Part shown: positions 16,633 to 25,873 of the stretch, in pieces
Numbering within the stretch: the first letter of the stretch is position 1
Layout of the letters: every line of letters starts with the position of its first letter
NCBI RefSeq assembly: GCF_001567585.1
Contig: NZ_LRQV01000014.1
Location: forward strand, 18,247 to 82,246
Direction of reading: 5' to 3'
DNA: 64,000 nt
Source: Micromonospora rosaria
Lineage (GTDB): Bacteria; Actinomycetota; Actinomycetes; Mycobacteriales; Micromonosporaceae
Program-made: the position numbers and the translations under genes
The notes under the pieces: generated by a model
Seen by the model: only the letters and a program-made list of their open reading frames with translations
Databases searched by the model: none
Told to the model about the DNA's origin: nothing

Positions 16633-17481
16633 GTGAATGACACAGTCGTCACCGGGTCGACCGACCGGGTGTTGGGGCTCTTCGAGGGGGTCCGGCTCAC
16701 CCCGACGCAGCGGCGCATCGCGCACTGCCTCGTCCAGCACGGTTCCGCTGTCGGGTACCTGTCGGCCGCCGAGGTCGCCGAGCTGGCCGGGGTCAGCCAG
16801 CCCTCGGTGACCCGGTTCGCGACGGCGCTCGGCCACGACGGCTACCCGGCGCTGCGCCGCCGGCTCCGCGAGCTGACCGCCGGCACCACCGGCCCCGCCG
16901 ACGCCGGCAACGAGTTGCAGCAGGCGGTCCGCACCGAGATCGGCAACCTGGACCGGCTCGCCGGCCAGCTCGCCGACCGGGACCGGATCGCCGGGGCCGG
17001 CCGGCTGCTCGCCGCCAGCCGCCCGCTGCCGGTGCTCGGCCTGCGGGCCGCCGCGCCGCTGGCCACCTACTTCGCGTACTTCGCCGCGAAGGTCCACCCG
17101 GACGTACGGGTCCTCGACGACGGGGGCAGCCTCCTCGCCGACCGCCTCGACCAGGCCGCCGCCGCCGGGGCGACCGTGCTGCTCGCGTTCGTGCTGCCCC
17201 GGTACCCCCGGGAGACGCTGGACGCGCTGCGCGAGGCCCGCGCCGCCGGGCTGACCGTCGTGGCGATCACCGACTCGCCGGTCAGCCCGGCCAGCGAACA
17301 CGCCGACCTGGTCCTGCCCGCCGGGGTCGGCACCGACCTCGTCTTCGACCTGCACACCGCACCGATGACCCTGGCCATGGTGCTGTTGCAGGCGCTCTGC
17401 GACGCCGCGCCGGCCGACACCCAGCGCCGGCTGGAGGCGTTCGAGGTGTCGGCGGCCCGCCGACAGGTCTTCGTGAGCTGA
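16633..17481 (+). CDS. MurR/RpiR family regulator of histidine utilisation
   Basis: A 282-residue regulator: an N-terminal HTH_6 domain (about residues 8-85, with YLSAAEVAELAGVSQPSVTRFATALG as the recognition region) and a C-terminal SIS sugar-isomerase fold (about 105-255, with VLGLRAAAPLATYFAYFAAK and VVAITDSPVSPASEHADLVL). SIS domains bind phosphosugars or, in hut regulators, pathway intermediates. The gene lies 24 nt before hutU in the same direction, so it is the first gene of the hut operon. The start at GTG 16633 fits a leaderless transcript; the GTG two bases earlier is out of frame. Ligand unknown; an urocanate-responsive role is an inference from context. Confidence 0.88.
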   Translation: MNDTVVTGSTDRVLGLFEGVRLTPTQRRIAHCLVQHGSAVGYLSAAEVAELAGVSQPSVTRFATALGHDGYPALRRRLRELTAGTTGPADAGNELQQAVRTEIGNLDRLAGQLADRDRIAGAGRLLAASRPLPVLGLRAAAPLATYFAYFAAKVHPDVRVLDDGGSLLADRLDQAAAAGATVLLAFVLPRYPRETLDALREARAAGLTVVAITDSPVSPASEHADLVLPAGVGTDLVFDLHTAPMTLAMVLLQALCDAAPADTQRRLEAFEVSAARRQVFVS

Positions 17482-17505
17482 TCCGTGAGCTGAGGGGAGT
17501 CACCG

Positions 17506-19155
17506 ATGCCAGAAGCCGTCCGCGCCGCGCGGGGCACCACCCGTACCGCCCGGGGGTGGCCGCAGGAGGCCGCGCTGCGCATGCTGATGAACAACCTCGA
17601 CCCCGAGGTGGCCGAACGCCCCGACGACCTGGTCGTCTACGGCGGCACCGGGCGGGCGGCGCGGGACTGGCCGTCGTACCACGCGCTGGTGCGCACGCTG
17701 ACCGACCTGCGCGACGACGAGACGATGCTGGTGCAGTCCGGCCGCCCGGTCGGCGTGCTGCGCACCCACGAGTGGGCGCCCCGGGTGCTGCTGGCCAACT
17801 CCAACCTGGTCGGTGACTGGGCCACCTGGCCGGAGTTCCGCCGCCTGGAGTCGCTCGGCCTGACCATGTACGGGCAGATGACCGCCGGCTCCTGGATCTA
17901 CATCGGCACCCAGGGCATCCTCCAGGGCACGTACGAGACCTTCGCCGCCGTCGCCGCCAAGCGCTTCGGCGGCTCGCTGGCCGGCACGCTCACCCTCACC
18001 GGCGGCTGCGGCGGGATGGGCGGGGCGCAACCCCTGGCGGTCACCATGAACGGGGGCGCCTGCCTGATCGTGGACGTGGACCGCACCCGGCTCGACCGCC
18101 GGGTCCGCGACCGCTACCTGGACGAGGTCGCCGACGACCTGGACGACGCGGTACGCCGGGTGCTCGCCGCCAGACGGAACCGGCGGGCGCTCTCCGTCGG
18201 CGTGGTCGGCAACGCGGCCACCGTCTTTGCGGAGCTGCTGCGCCGGGGCGTCGAGGTGGACGTGGTCACCGACCAGACCAGCGCCCACGACCCGCTGTCG
18301 TACCTGCCCGAGGGGGTGGCGCTGGCCGACGCCCGGGACGCCGCCGACCGCGACCCGGCCGGGTTCACCGACCGGGCGCGGGCGTCGATGGCGCGGCACG
18401 TCGAGGCGATGGTCGGCTTCCTCGACGCCGGGGCCGAGGTCTTCGACTACGGCAACTCGATCCGGGGCGAGGCGGAACTCGGCGGGTACCGGCGGGCGTT
18501 CGCGTTCCCCGGCTTCGTGCCGGCGTACATCCGGCCGTTGTTCTGCGAGGGGAAGGGGCCGTTCCGGTGGGCGGCGCTCTCCGGCGACCCGGCCGACATC
18601 GCCGCCACCGACCGGGCCGTCCTGGAGTTGTTCACGGAGTACGAGTCCCTGGCCCGGTGGATCCGGCTGGCCGGCGAACGGGTCGCGTTCCAGGGGCTGC
18701 CCGCCCGGATCTGCTGGCTGGGCTACGGGGAACGGGACCGGGCGGGGGTGCGGTTCAACGAGATGGTCGCCTCGGGGGAACTCTCCGCGCCGGTGGTCAT
18801 CGGCCGGGACCACCTGGACTGCGGCAGCGTGGCCAGCCCGTACCGGGAGACCGAGGCGATGGCCGACGGCTCGGACGCGATCGCCGACTGGCCGCTGCTC
18901 AACGCCCTGGTCAACACCGCCAGCGGGGCCTCCTGGGTCTCCCTGCACCACGGCGGCGGGGTCGGCATCGGCCGCTCGATCCACGCCGGCCAGGTCTGCG
19001 TCGCCGACGGCTCCGCCCTCGCCGGCCAGAAGATCGAACGGGTGCTCACCAACGACCCGGCGATGGGGGTGATCCGGCACGTCGATGCCGGGTACGACGC
19101 CGCCCGCGCGGTCGCCGACGACACCGCCCTGCCCATCCCCATGACCCCCCGGTAA
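17506..19155 (+). CDS. hutU: Urocanate hydratase
   Basis: A 549-residue enzyme that converts urocanate to 4-imidazolone-5-propanoate, the second step of histidine breakdown, using tightly bound NAD+ as electrophile. Diagnostic segments are [87 protein letters not shown], and the active-site region [15 protein letters not shown] with the conserved Cys. Length matches the family. ATG 17506 is preceded by GAGGGGAG. Second gene of the operon; the stop codon TAA touches the dispersed repeat at 19154-19201. Confidence 0.97.
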   Translation: MPEAVRAARGTTRTARGWPQEAALRMLMNNLDPEVAERPDDLVVYGGTGRAARDWPSYHALVRTLTDLRDDETMLVQSGRPVGVLRTHEWAPRVLLANSNLVGDWATWPEFRRLESLGLTMYGQMTAGSWIYIGTQGILQGTYETFAAVAAKRFGGSLAGTLTLTGGCGGMGGAQPLAVTMNGGACLIVDVDRTRLDRRVRDRYLDEVADDLDDAVRRVLAARRNRRALSVGVVGNAATVFAELLRRGVEVDVVTDQTSAHDPLSYLPEGVALADARDAADRDPAGFTDRARASMARHVEAMVGFLDAGAEVFDYGNSIRGEAELGGYRRAFAFPGFVPAYIRPLFCEGKGPFRWAALSGDPADIAATDRAVLELFTEYESLARWIRLAGERVAFQGLPARICWLGYGERDRAGVRFNEMVASGELSAPVVIGRDHLDCGSVASPYRETEAMADGSDAIADWPLLNALVNTASGASWVSLHHGGGVGIGRSIHAGQVCVADGSALAGQKIERVLTNDPAMGVIRHVDAGYDAARAVADDTALPIPMTPR

Positions 19156-19201
19156 GGAAGGGCCCCTTGTCAACGCATTCGGTAGCGGAAGGGTCCCTTC
19201 C
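19154..19201 (+). repeat. Dispersed palindromic repeat (copy 1) over the hutU stop and M20 start
   Basis: The element begins in the TAA stop of hutU (TAAGGAAGGG), contains CGGTAG near its centre, and ends GGGTCCCTTCC. It is closely similar to the sequence read on the minus strand from 35295 downward, which likewise starts inside a stop codon (TGAGGAAGGG). It supplies the GGAAGGG ribosome-binding site and the TTG start of the next gene. Confidence 0.8.
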
Positions 19202-20387
19202 CCACCGGTTCCGCGCGCTGTGGGACCAGCTCGCCCCGATCGGGCGCGACCCGGACAGCGGCGGGTACCTGCGGTACGCCTTCACCGCGCCCGAACTGGA
19301 GCTGCGCGACTGGTTCCGGGCGCAGGCCGACCAGCGGGACCTGCCGGTGACCTCCGACGGCAACGGCAACCTCTTCGCCCGCTGGGGCGACCCGGCGGCC
19401 GGGGACGCGGTGCTCACCGGCAGCCACTTCGACTCGGTGCCGCACGGCGGGGCGTACGACGGGCCGCTCGGCATCGTCAGCGCGTTCCTCGCCGTGGACG
19501 AGCTGCGGGCCGCCGGGGTCGCCCCGCGCCGACCGCTGGTGGTGGCCGCGTTCGCCGAGGAGGAGGGGGCCCGGTTCGGCGTACCGTGTCTGGGGTCCCG
19601 CCTGCTCACCGGCGCGCTGTCGCCGGACCGGGCGGCCGGGCTGCGCGACGCCGACGGGGTGGGCCTGGCCGAGGCGCTGGGCGACCGGCCGGCGGGGGCC
19701 CGCCCCGACCTGCTCGGCGGCTTCTCGTCCTTCGTGGAGCTGCACGTCGAGCAGGGGCGCGCGCTGGTCGACCAGGACGCGCCGGTCGCGGTCGCCAGCG
19801 CGATCTGGCCGCACGGCCGGTGGCGGCTCGACTTCCACGGCGAGGGCAACCACGCGGGTACCACCCGGATGGCCGACCGCCGCGACCCCATGCTCACCTA
19901 CGCGTTCGCCGTGCTCGCGGCCAACAAGGAGGCCCGGCTGCGCGGCGCGCACGCCACCGTCGGACGGGTCCGGGTCGAGCCGAACGCCACCAACGCGATC
20001 CCGTCCACGGTGACCGGCTGGCTGGACGCCCGCGCGGCCGACCCGGAGACCCTCGCCACCCTGGTCGAGGCGGTCCGGGCCAAGGCCACCGAGCGGGCCG
20101 GCCGGGACGGCACCCGGCTCACCTGCACCGAGGAGTCGGCGACCCCGCTGGTCGCCTTCGACGGCGGGCTCGGCCGGCGGCTGGCGACGCTGCTCGACGC
20201 CCCGGTACTGCCCACCGGAGCGGGTCACGACGCCGGCGTGCTCGCCGGGCACCTGCCCACCGCGATGCTCTTCGTGCGCAACCCGACCGGGGTGTCGCAC
20301 TCGCCCGCCGAGGCGGCCACCGACACCGACTGCGCCGCCGGGGTCACCGCCCTGGCCCGGGTCCTCACGGAGCTGACATGCGGCTGA
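19167..20387 (+). CDS. M20 family Zn-dependent amidohydrolase (allantoate amidohydrolase/carbamoylase type), candidate N-formylglutamate hydrolase
   Basis: A 406-residue M20/hydantoinase-carbamoylase protein. Metal and catalytic segments are present: GSHFDSVPHGGAYDGPLG (His and bridging Asp), FAEEEGARF (catalytic and ligand Glu), VELHVEQG (His) and VSHSPAEAAT (His near the C-terminus); the dimerisation lid contains GNHAGTTRM. Family members hydrolyse N-carbamoyl or ureido bonds. Here it stands between hutU and hutF, and no hutG is present, so it may cleave the N-formyl-L-glutamate made by HutF. TTG 19167 is the only start with a proper ribosome-binding site (GGAAGGG) before the conserved domain; its first ~12 codons derive from the repeat element. 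Confidence 0.85.
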   Translation: MSTHSVAEGSLPHRFRALWDQLAPIGRDPDSGGYLRYAFTAPELELRDWFRAQADQRDLPVTSDGNGNLFARWGDPAAGDAVLTGSHFDSVPHGGAYDGPLGIVSAFLAVDELRAAGVAPRRPLVVAAFAEEEGARFGVPCLGSRLLTGALSPDRAAGLRDADGVGLAEALGDRPAGARPDLLGGFSSFVELHVEQGRALVDQDAPVAVASAIWPHGRWRLDFHGEGNHAGTTRMADRRDPMLTYAFAVLAANKEARLRGAHATVGRVRVEPNATNAIPSTVTGWLDARAADPETLATLVEAVRAKATERAGRDGTRLTCTEESATPLVAFDGGLGRRLATLLDAPVLPTGAGHDAGVLAGHLPTAMLFVRNPTGVSHSPAEAATDTDCAAGVTALARVLTELTCG

Positions 20388-20482
20388 CCTCGACGATCGT
20401 GGGTCGGCCGGGGTCGGGGCACCGGCCGGGGCCGGGGTGGGGACGCGCGGCGGCCCGGCCGGGCGGGAACATCGTTGCGCTC

Positions 20483-20560
20483 CCTGTCGAACTGCCCCCA
20501 CGAACGGGGCACCCGCGGGCGACGCGGGCGGTGGTCCCACCGGTGGGGCAGCTCGACAGG
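20483..20560. repeat. Inverted repeat with CCTGTCGA(A/G)CTGCCCC ends (copy 1)
   Basis: Ends CCTGTCGAACTGCCCC (20483-20498) and GGGGCAGCTCGACAGG (20545-20560) are inverted repeats with one mismatch, enclosing about 46 nt of GC-rich sequence. The same end sequence flanks a segment at 51212-51343. The right end supplies part of the AGGAGGG ribosome-binding site of hutF. The remainder of the 184-nt gap before hutF shows no gene. Confidence 0.65.
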
Positions 20561-20571
20561 AGGGCGACCCG

Positions 20572-21951
20572 ATGACCGCGACCCGCTGGCTGGCCGAGTA
20601 CGCCTGGTTGCCCGACCGGGCCGAGCCGACCCCGGACGTGCTGATCGAGGCCGAGGCGGGCCGGATCACCGCGGTCACCCCGCTGACCGCCGGCACCCCG
20701 CCCCGCACGGGCGTCGAGGTGTACGCCGACGCGGTCCGGCTGACCGGGCTGACCCTGCCCGGCCTCGCCAACGCCCACTCGCACGCCTTCCACCGGGCGC
20801 TGCGCGGGCGCACCCACGGCGGCCGGGGTGACTTCTGGACCTGGCGCGACCAGATGTACGGCGTCGCCGGACGGCTGGACCCGGACTCGTACCTGGCGCT
20901 GGCCCGGGCCGCCTACGCCGAGCTGGCGCTGGCCGGGATCACCTGCGTCGGGGAGTTCCACTACCTGCACCACAACCCCGACGGCACCCCGTACGCCGAC
21001 CCGAACGCGATGGGGGCCGCGCTGGTGGAGGCCGCCGCGCAGGCCGGCATCCGGATCACCCTGCTGGACACCTGCTACCTGACCGCCGGGGTGGACGGCG
21101 CGCCGTTGGTCGGGGCGCAACGCCGGTTCGGCGACGGCGACGCGCAGCGCTGGGCCGACCGGGTGAGCGCGTTCACCACGCCGGCCGGCGGGCTAGCGCC
21201 GGGCGACGGGCACGCGCGGCTCGGGGCGGCCGTCCACTCGGTCCGCGCGGTCCCGGCCGACCAGCTCGGCACGGTGGCCGGCTGGGCGGCCCGGCACGAC
21301 GCGCCGCTGCACGTGCACCTCTCCGAGCAGCCCGCCGAGAACGACGCCTGCCGGGCGGCGCACGGCGTCACCCCGACCCGGCTGCTCGCCGACCACGGGG
21401 TGCTCGGGCCGACCACCACCGCCGTGCACGCCACCCACCCGACCGGCGCCGACCTGAGCCTGCTCGCCGAGTCGGGCACCGGCGTCTGCCTCTGCCCCAC
21501 CACCGAGCGGGACCTCGCCGACGGGATCGGGCCGGCCCGGCGGATGGCCGACGCGGGCATCCCGCTCAGCCTGGGCAGTGACAGCCACGCGATCGTCGAC
21601 CCGTTCGAGGAGGCCCGCGCGATGGAACTGGACGAGCGGTTGCGCACCCGCCGACGGGGCCACTTCCCGCCGGCCGCGCTGCTGCACGCGGCGAGCGCCG
21701 CCGGGCACGCCGCGCTGGGCTGGGCCGACGCCGGCCGGATCGCCGTGGGGATGCGCGCCGACCTGGTCACGGTCCGCCTGGACAGCGCCCGGACCGCCGG
21801 CGTACCCCCGGTCGGGGTGTTCTTCGCGGCGGGCGCGGCGGACGTCACCGACGTGGTGGTCGACGGCCGGCCGGTGGTCGCCGAGGGGCGGCACCTGCGG
21901 GTCGACGTGCCCGCCGAGCTGGCCGCCGCGATCGGGGCGGTGACCGGATGA
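20572..21951 (+). CDS. hutF: Formimidoylglutamate deiminase
   Basis: A 459-residue amidohydrolase-superfamily enzyme that deaminates N-formimidoyl-L-glutamate to N-formyl-L-glutamate and ammonia. The metal site is seen in [36 protein letters not shown] and [28 protein letters not shown] 20572 has AGGAGGG 7 nt upstream. Its stop overlaps the hutI start (ATGA), so the two are translationally coupled. Presence of HutF means this organism uses the two-step five-enzyme route, which then needs an N-formylglutamate hydrolase; no hutG is visible, and the M20 gene upstream is the candidate. Confidence 0.93.
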   Translation: MTATRWLAEYAWLPDRAEPTPDVLIEAEAGRITAVTPLTAGTPPRTGVEVYADAVRLTGLTLPGLANAHSHAFHRALRGRTHGGRGDFWTWRDQMYGVAGRLDPDSYLALARAAYAELALAGITCVGEFHYLHHNPDGTPYADPNAMGAALVEAAAQAGIRITLLDTCYLTAGVDGAPLVGAQRRFGDGDAQRWADRVSAFTTPAGGLAPGDGHARLGAAVHSVRAVPADQLGTVAGWAARHDAPLHVHLSEQPAENDACRAAHGVTPTRLLADHGVLGPTTTAVHATHPTGADLSLLAESGTGVCLCPTTERDLADGIGPARRMADAGIPLSLGSDSHAIVDPFEEARAMELDERLRTRRRGHFPPAALLHAASAAGHAALGWADAGRIAVGMRADLVTVRLDSARTAGVPPVGVFFAAGAADVTDVVVDGRPVVAEGRHLRVDVPAELAAAIGAVTG

Positions 21952-23141
21952 GCAGCCTGCTGGTCGACGACATCGGCGAGCTGGTCACCAACGTCGCCGG
22001 CAGCGGCGCGGGCGGGCCGCTGGGCCTGCGGCGCGACGTGGCGCTGCTGGTCGAGGACGGTCGGGTGGCCTGGATCGGGCCGACCCGGGACGCCCCCGCC
22101 GCCGACCGCCGGATCGACGCCGGCCGGGCGGCCGTGCTGCCCGGGTTCGTGGACAGCCACGCGCACCTGGTCTTCGCCGGGGACCGGGCCACCGAGTTCG
22201 CCGCCCGGATGGCCGGCCGGCCGTACACCGGGGGCGGCATCCGGACCACGGTCGCCGCCACCCGCGCGGCCACCGACGACGACCTGCGCGCCACCGCGCA
22301 CCGGCTGCGCGGCGAGGCGCTGCGCCAGGGCACCACCACCATCGAGGTCAAGAGCGGGTACGGGCTCACCGTCGCCGACGAGGTCCGGTCGCTGCGGATC
22401 GCCGGGGAGGTGACCCGGGAGACCACCTTCCTCGGCGCGCACGTGGTCCCCGCCGAGTACGCCGACCGGCCGGACGACTACGTCGGGCTGGTCTGCGGCC
22501 CGATGCTGCACGCCGCCGCCCCGTACGCCCGGTGGGTCGACGTGTTCTGCGAGCGGGGCGCCTTCGACGCCGACCACGCCCGCGCGATCCTCACCTGCGG
22601 GCAGGCCGCCGGGCTGGGCGTACGGGTGCACGCCAACCAGCTCGGCCCGGGGCCCGGGGTCCGGCTCGGGGTGGAGCTGGGGGCGGCCAGCGTGGACCAC
22701 TGCACCCACCTCGACGACGCCGACGTCGACGCGCTCGCCGGCACCGCCCGCCCGGACGGGACGGGCACCACCACGGTGGCGACGCTGCTGCCCGGCGCCG
22801 AGTTCTCCACCCGCTCGCCGTACCCGGACGCCCGGCGGCTGCTCGACGCGGGCGTCACCGTCGCCCTGGCCACCGACTGCAACCCCGGGTCGTCGTACAC
22901 GTCGTCGGTGCCGTTCTGTGTGGCGCTGGCCGTCCGCGAGATGGGGATGACCCCGGCGGAGGCGGTGTGGGCGGCGACCGCCGGGGGCGCGCGGGCGCTG
23001 CGCCGCGACGACGTCGGGGTGCTGCGTCCCGGTGCCCGCGCCGACCTGGTGATCCTCGACGCCCCCTCCCACCTGCACCTGGCCTACCGGCCCGGGGTGC
23101 CTCTGATCCGCAGGGTTCTGCACGACGGAGTGTTGCTGTGA
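21948..23141 (+). CDS. hutI: Imidazolonepropionase
   Basis: A 397-residue metal-dependent amidohydrolase opening the ring of 4-imidazolone-5-propanoate to N-formimidoyl-L-glutamate, the third step of the pathway. Metal ligands and substrate contacts are seen in [46 protein letters not shown] and [15 protein letters not shown]. Length is normal. It overlaps hutF by 4 nt on its left and hutH by 4 nt on its right (GTGA), so hutF, hutI and hutH form one tightly coupled unit. Confidence 0.96.
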   Translation: MSSLLVDDIGELVTNVAGSGAGGPLGLRRDVALLVEDGRVAWIGPTRDAPAADRRIDAGRAAVLPGFVDSHAHLVFAGDRATEFAARMAGRPYTGGGIRTTVAATRAATDDDLRATAHRLRGEALRQGTTTIEVKSGYGLTVADEVRSLRIAGEVTRETTFLGAHVVPAEYADRPDDYVGLVCGPMLHAAAPYARWVDVFCERGAFDADHARAILTCGQAAGLGVRVHANQLGPGPGVRLGVELGAASVDHCTHLDDADVDALAGTARPDGTGTTTVATLLPGAEFSTRSPYPDARRLLDAGVTVALATDCNPGSSYTSSVPFCVALAVREMGMTPAEAVWAATAGGARALRRDDVGVLRPGARADLVILDAPSHLHLAYRPGVPLIRRVLHDGVLL

Positions 23142-24679
23142 CCGAGATTGTGACCGTCCACCCCACCGGGATCTCCCCCGCCGACGTGCTCGCGGTGGCG
23201 CGGCGTGACGCCACCGTGCGCCTCGACCCGGCCGCCGTGGCGGCGATGGCGGCCAGCCGGGCCGTGGTGGACGGCATCGAGGCCGCCGGCCGCCCGGTGT
23301 ACGGGGTCTCCACCGGCTTCGGGGCGCTGGCGAACACCTTCGTCGCGCCGGAGCGCCGGGCCGAGTTGCAGCACGCGCTGATCCGCTCGCACGCCGCCGG
23401 TGTCGGCGCGCCGATGCCCCGCGAGGTGGTCCGGGCGATGCTGCTGCTGCGGGTGCGCTCGCTGGCGCTGGGCCGCTCCGGGGTCCGGCCGCTGCTCGCC
23501 GAGGCCCTGGTGGACCTGCTCAACCACGGGATCACCCCGTGGGTGCCGGAGCACGGCTCGCTGGGCGCCTCCGGGGACCTGGCCCCGCTGGCGCACTGCG
23601 CGCTGGTGCTGCTCGGCGAGGGGTGGGTGCTCGGCCCGGACGGTGAGCGGCTGGACGCCGCGCCGGCGCTGCGCGCCGCCGGGCTGGCCCCGGTGGAGCT
23701 GGCCGCCAAGGAGGGGCTGGCGCTGATCAACGGCACCGACGGGATGCTCGGCATGCTGCTGCTCGCCGTGCACGACGCCGCGCACCTGTTCACCATGGCC
23801 GACGTGACCGCCGCCCTGGCGATCGAGGCGATGCTCGGCTCGGAGCGGCCGTTCCTGCCCGAGCTGCACGCCATCCGGCCGCACCCCGGGCAGGCCGTCT
23901 CGGCGGCGAACATCCACCGGCTGTTGCAGGACTCCCGGGTGATGGACTCGCACCGCGACGACCTGGCGCACGCGGTGCAGGACGCGTACTCGATGCGCTG
24001 CGCGCCGCAGGTCGCCGGGGCGGCCCGGGACACCCTGGAGTTCGTCCGGACGGTGGCCGGGCGGGAGCTGCGTTCCGTGGTGGACAACCCGGTGGTGCTG
24101 CCGGACGGGCGGGTCGAGTCGACCGGGAACTTCCACGGCGCCCCGCTCGGCTTCGCCGCCGACTACCTGGCCATCGCCGCCGCCGAGGTGGGCGCGATCG
24201 CCGAGCGCCGGGTGGACCGGCTGCTGGACGTGGCCCGCAACCGGGACCTGCCGGCGTTCCTCTCCCCCGACGCCGGGGTCAACTCCGGGCTGATGATCGC
24301 CCAGTACACGGCGGCCGGCATCGTCGCGGAGAACCGGCGGCTGGCCGCCCCCGCCTCGGTCGACTCGTTGCCCACCAGCGGCATGCAGGAGGACCACGTC
24401 TCGATGGGCTGGGCGGCCACCAAAAAGCTGCGCACCGTGCTGGAGAACCTGACCAGCCTGCTCGCGGTGGAGCTGCTCGCCGGCGTCCGCGGGTTGCAGT
24501 TGCGCGCGCCGCTGGTGCCGTCGCCGGCCGGGCGGGCCGCCGTGGCCGCGCTCGCCCCGGTGGCCGGCCCGCCCGGCCCGGACGTCTTCCTCGCCCCGGT
24601 GCTGGCGGCGGCCCGGGACGTGGTGGCCGGCCCGGACCTGCGCGCCGCCGTCGAACGCGAACTCGGCCCGCTCGGCTGA
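23138..24679 (+). CDS. hutH: Histidine ammonia-lyase
   Basis: A 513-residue lyase catalysing the first step, L-histidine to trans-urocanate and ammonia. The MIO prosthetic group forms from Ala144-Ser145-Gly146 in [14 protein letters not shown]; the catalytic Tyr is in VYGVSTGFG and further signatures are [11 protein letters not shown] and [30 protein letters not shown]. The GTG start at 23138 overlaps the hutI stop and gives the usual N-terminus; the longer frame upstream is overlap with hutI. Last gene of the hut operon, convergent with the pyruvyl transferase gene 38 nt away. Confidence 0.97.
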   Translation: MTEIVTVHPTGISPADVLAVARRDATVRLDPAAVAAMAASRAVVDGIEAAGRPVYGVSTGFGALANTFVAPERRAELQHALIRSHAAGVGAPMPREVVRAMLLLRVRSLALGRSGVRPLLAEALVDLLNHGITPWVPEHGSLGASGDLAPLAHCALVLLGEGWVLGPDGERLDAAPALRAAGLAPVELAAKEGLALINGTDGMLGMLLLAVHDAAHLFTMADVTAALAIEAMLGSERPFLPELHAIRPHPGQAVSAANIHRLLQDSRVMDSHRDDLAHAVQDAYSMRCAPQVAGAARDTLEFVRTVAGRELRSVVDNPVVLPDGRVESTGNFHGAPLGFAADYLAIAAAEVGAIAERRVDRLLDVARNRDLPAFLSPDAGVNSGLMIAQYTAAGIVAENRRLAAPASVDSLPTSGMQEDHVSMGWAATKKLRTVLENLTSLLAVELLAGVRGLQLRAPLVPSPAGRAAVAALAPVAGPPGPDVFLAPVLAAARDVVAGPDLRAAVERELGPLG

Positions 24680-24717
24680 CCGCCGCCGGCTCGGGCCGCC
24701 GAGGTCGGGCCGCCGGG

Positions 24718-25869
24718 TCAGGCCACCGGGCGGGCCCAGGGCGCCTGGGTGAAGTTGAGCCGGGCCCGGTGGGCGAACTCGGTGAGGTCGAGCAACGGGC
24801 GTTCGGTGCTGGTGAGCAGCCCGGACAGCACCTTGTGCACCTCGTACGGGTCGTCCGGGCGCACCGGCAGCCGGCGGCCCATCGGCTGCCCGATCTCGGT
24901 GAGGAAGTCCGCGCACTTTCGGTGGTACGGCACCAGGGTGAACGGCACCCCGGTCAGGTACGCGAAGATCCCGCCGTGCATCCGCATGTGCAGGCCGATG
25001 TCGCAGGCCCGCATCTCGCTCCACATCGCCCGGACCCCGTCGTCGGCGGTGACGGTACGGATGTCGCAGCGCCCCTGGAGCGCCGCCCGGAGCCGGTCGC
25101 TGCACGCGACGTCACCCTTGGTCGGGTGGGTGTTGAACACGAGGATCGTCACGTCCACCGGCTCGGTGTCGACGAACGACCGGATGCCGGCGATCAGCGC
25201 CTCCTCGCGCCGCCGCTGCTCCGGCTCGGCCAGGTCGGTGTCCGAGCCGAGCAGGGTCACCCCGAGCCGGGCCCGGCCCGGCGTGCGGGGCACCGGCGCG
25301 GGGGCCACGTCGCCGAGCGCCTCGGGCAGCAGCCCGGCCAGGTCCCCGGCCGGGACGGCGATCCCCGGGTACCCGAGGTCGCGCAGCCGGTCCACCGACG
25401 CGGCGTCCCGTACCCCGACGTAGTCGATGTGCTGGAACACCTCGGCGAGCCGCTGCTGCGCCCCGGCCGACACGAACGGCCCGACCGAGACCCCGACGGC
25501 GGCGATCGGCCGGCGGGACACCCGCGACCAGGCCGCGAAGACCTTCTTCTCGCTGAACGGGCCCATGTCCCGGAACACCGAGCCGCCGCCGAAGAGCAGC
25601 ATCGACGCCCCGCCGAGCAGGCTGGCCTTGTTCAGCAGCTTCCCGGCCCGGCGGACCGGGTCCAGCGACTCGAACAGGCCCTGGCTCATGCCCACCCGGT
25701 TCGCCGGCAGGTCCACCATCGGCGGGGCGGCGAAGACCGGCTCCTCGGCCCCCCAGTACCGGGGCAGCGCCCAGTCGAGGATGACGCAGAAGGCGTTGTC
25801 CCCCACGTTGCGCATCCCGTAGTACCCGACCACCAACGGCTTGCGGGCCGCGTGCTGATTCCGACTCAT
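24718..25869 (-). CDS. Polysaccharide pyruvyl transferase family protein
   Basis: A 383-residue member of the CsaB/WcaK family, which adds pyruvate ketals to surface glycans from phosphoenolpyruvate. The N-terminal half starts VVGYYGMRNVGDNAF and has GASMLLFGGGSVFRDMGP; the second half has the segments VGVRDAASVDRL, RLGVTLLGSD, and CDIGLHMRMHGGIFAYLTGVPF ending in the YHRKCADFLTEIG region typical of the family. No signal or helix, so it is cytoplasmic. It starts 4 nt after the flippase gene and is the last of four minus-strand polysaccharide genes. Family firm; the decorated sugar is unknown. Confidence 0.9.
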   Translation of the reverse strand: MSRNQHAARKPLVVGYYGMRNVGDNAFCVILDWALPRYWGAEEPVFAAPPMVDLPANRVGMSQGLFESLDPVRRAGKLLNKASLLGGASMLLFGGGSVFRDMGPFSEKKVFAAWSRVSRRPIAAVGVSVGPFVSAGAQQRLAEVFQHIDYVGVRDAASVDRLRDLGYPGIAVPAGDLAGLLPEALGDVAPAPVPRTPGRARLGVTLLGSDTDLAEPEQRRREEALIAGIRSFVDTEPVDVTILVFNTHPTKGDVACSDRLRAALQGRCDIRTVTADDGVRAMWSEMRACDIGLHMRMHGGIFAYLTGVPFTLVPYHRKCADFLTEIGQPMGRRLPVRPDDPYEVHKVLSGLLTSTERPLLDLTEFAHRARLNFTQAPWARPVA

Positions 25870-25873
25870 GGTG

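Noticed and set aside
16633..24679. The hut region as a recently acquired island
   Set aside because: Base composition and codon use look the same as the neighbours and no integrase, tRNA or direct repeats border it; only the position between two polysaccharide halves is odd.
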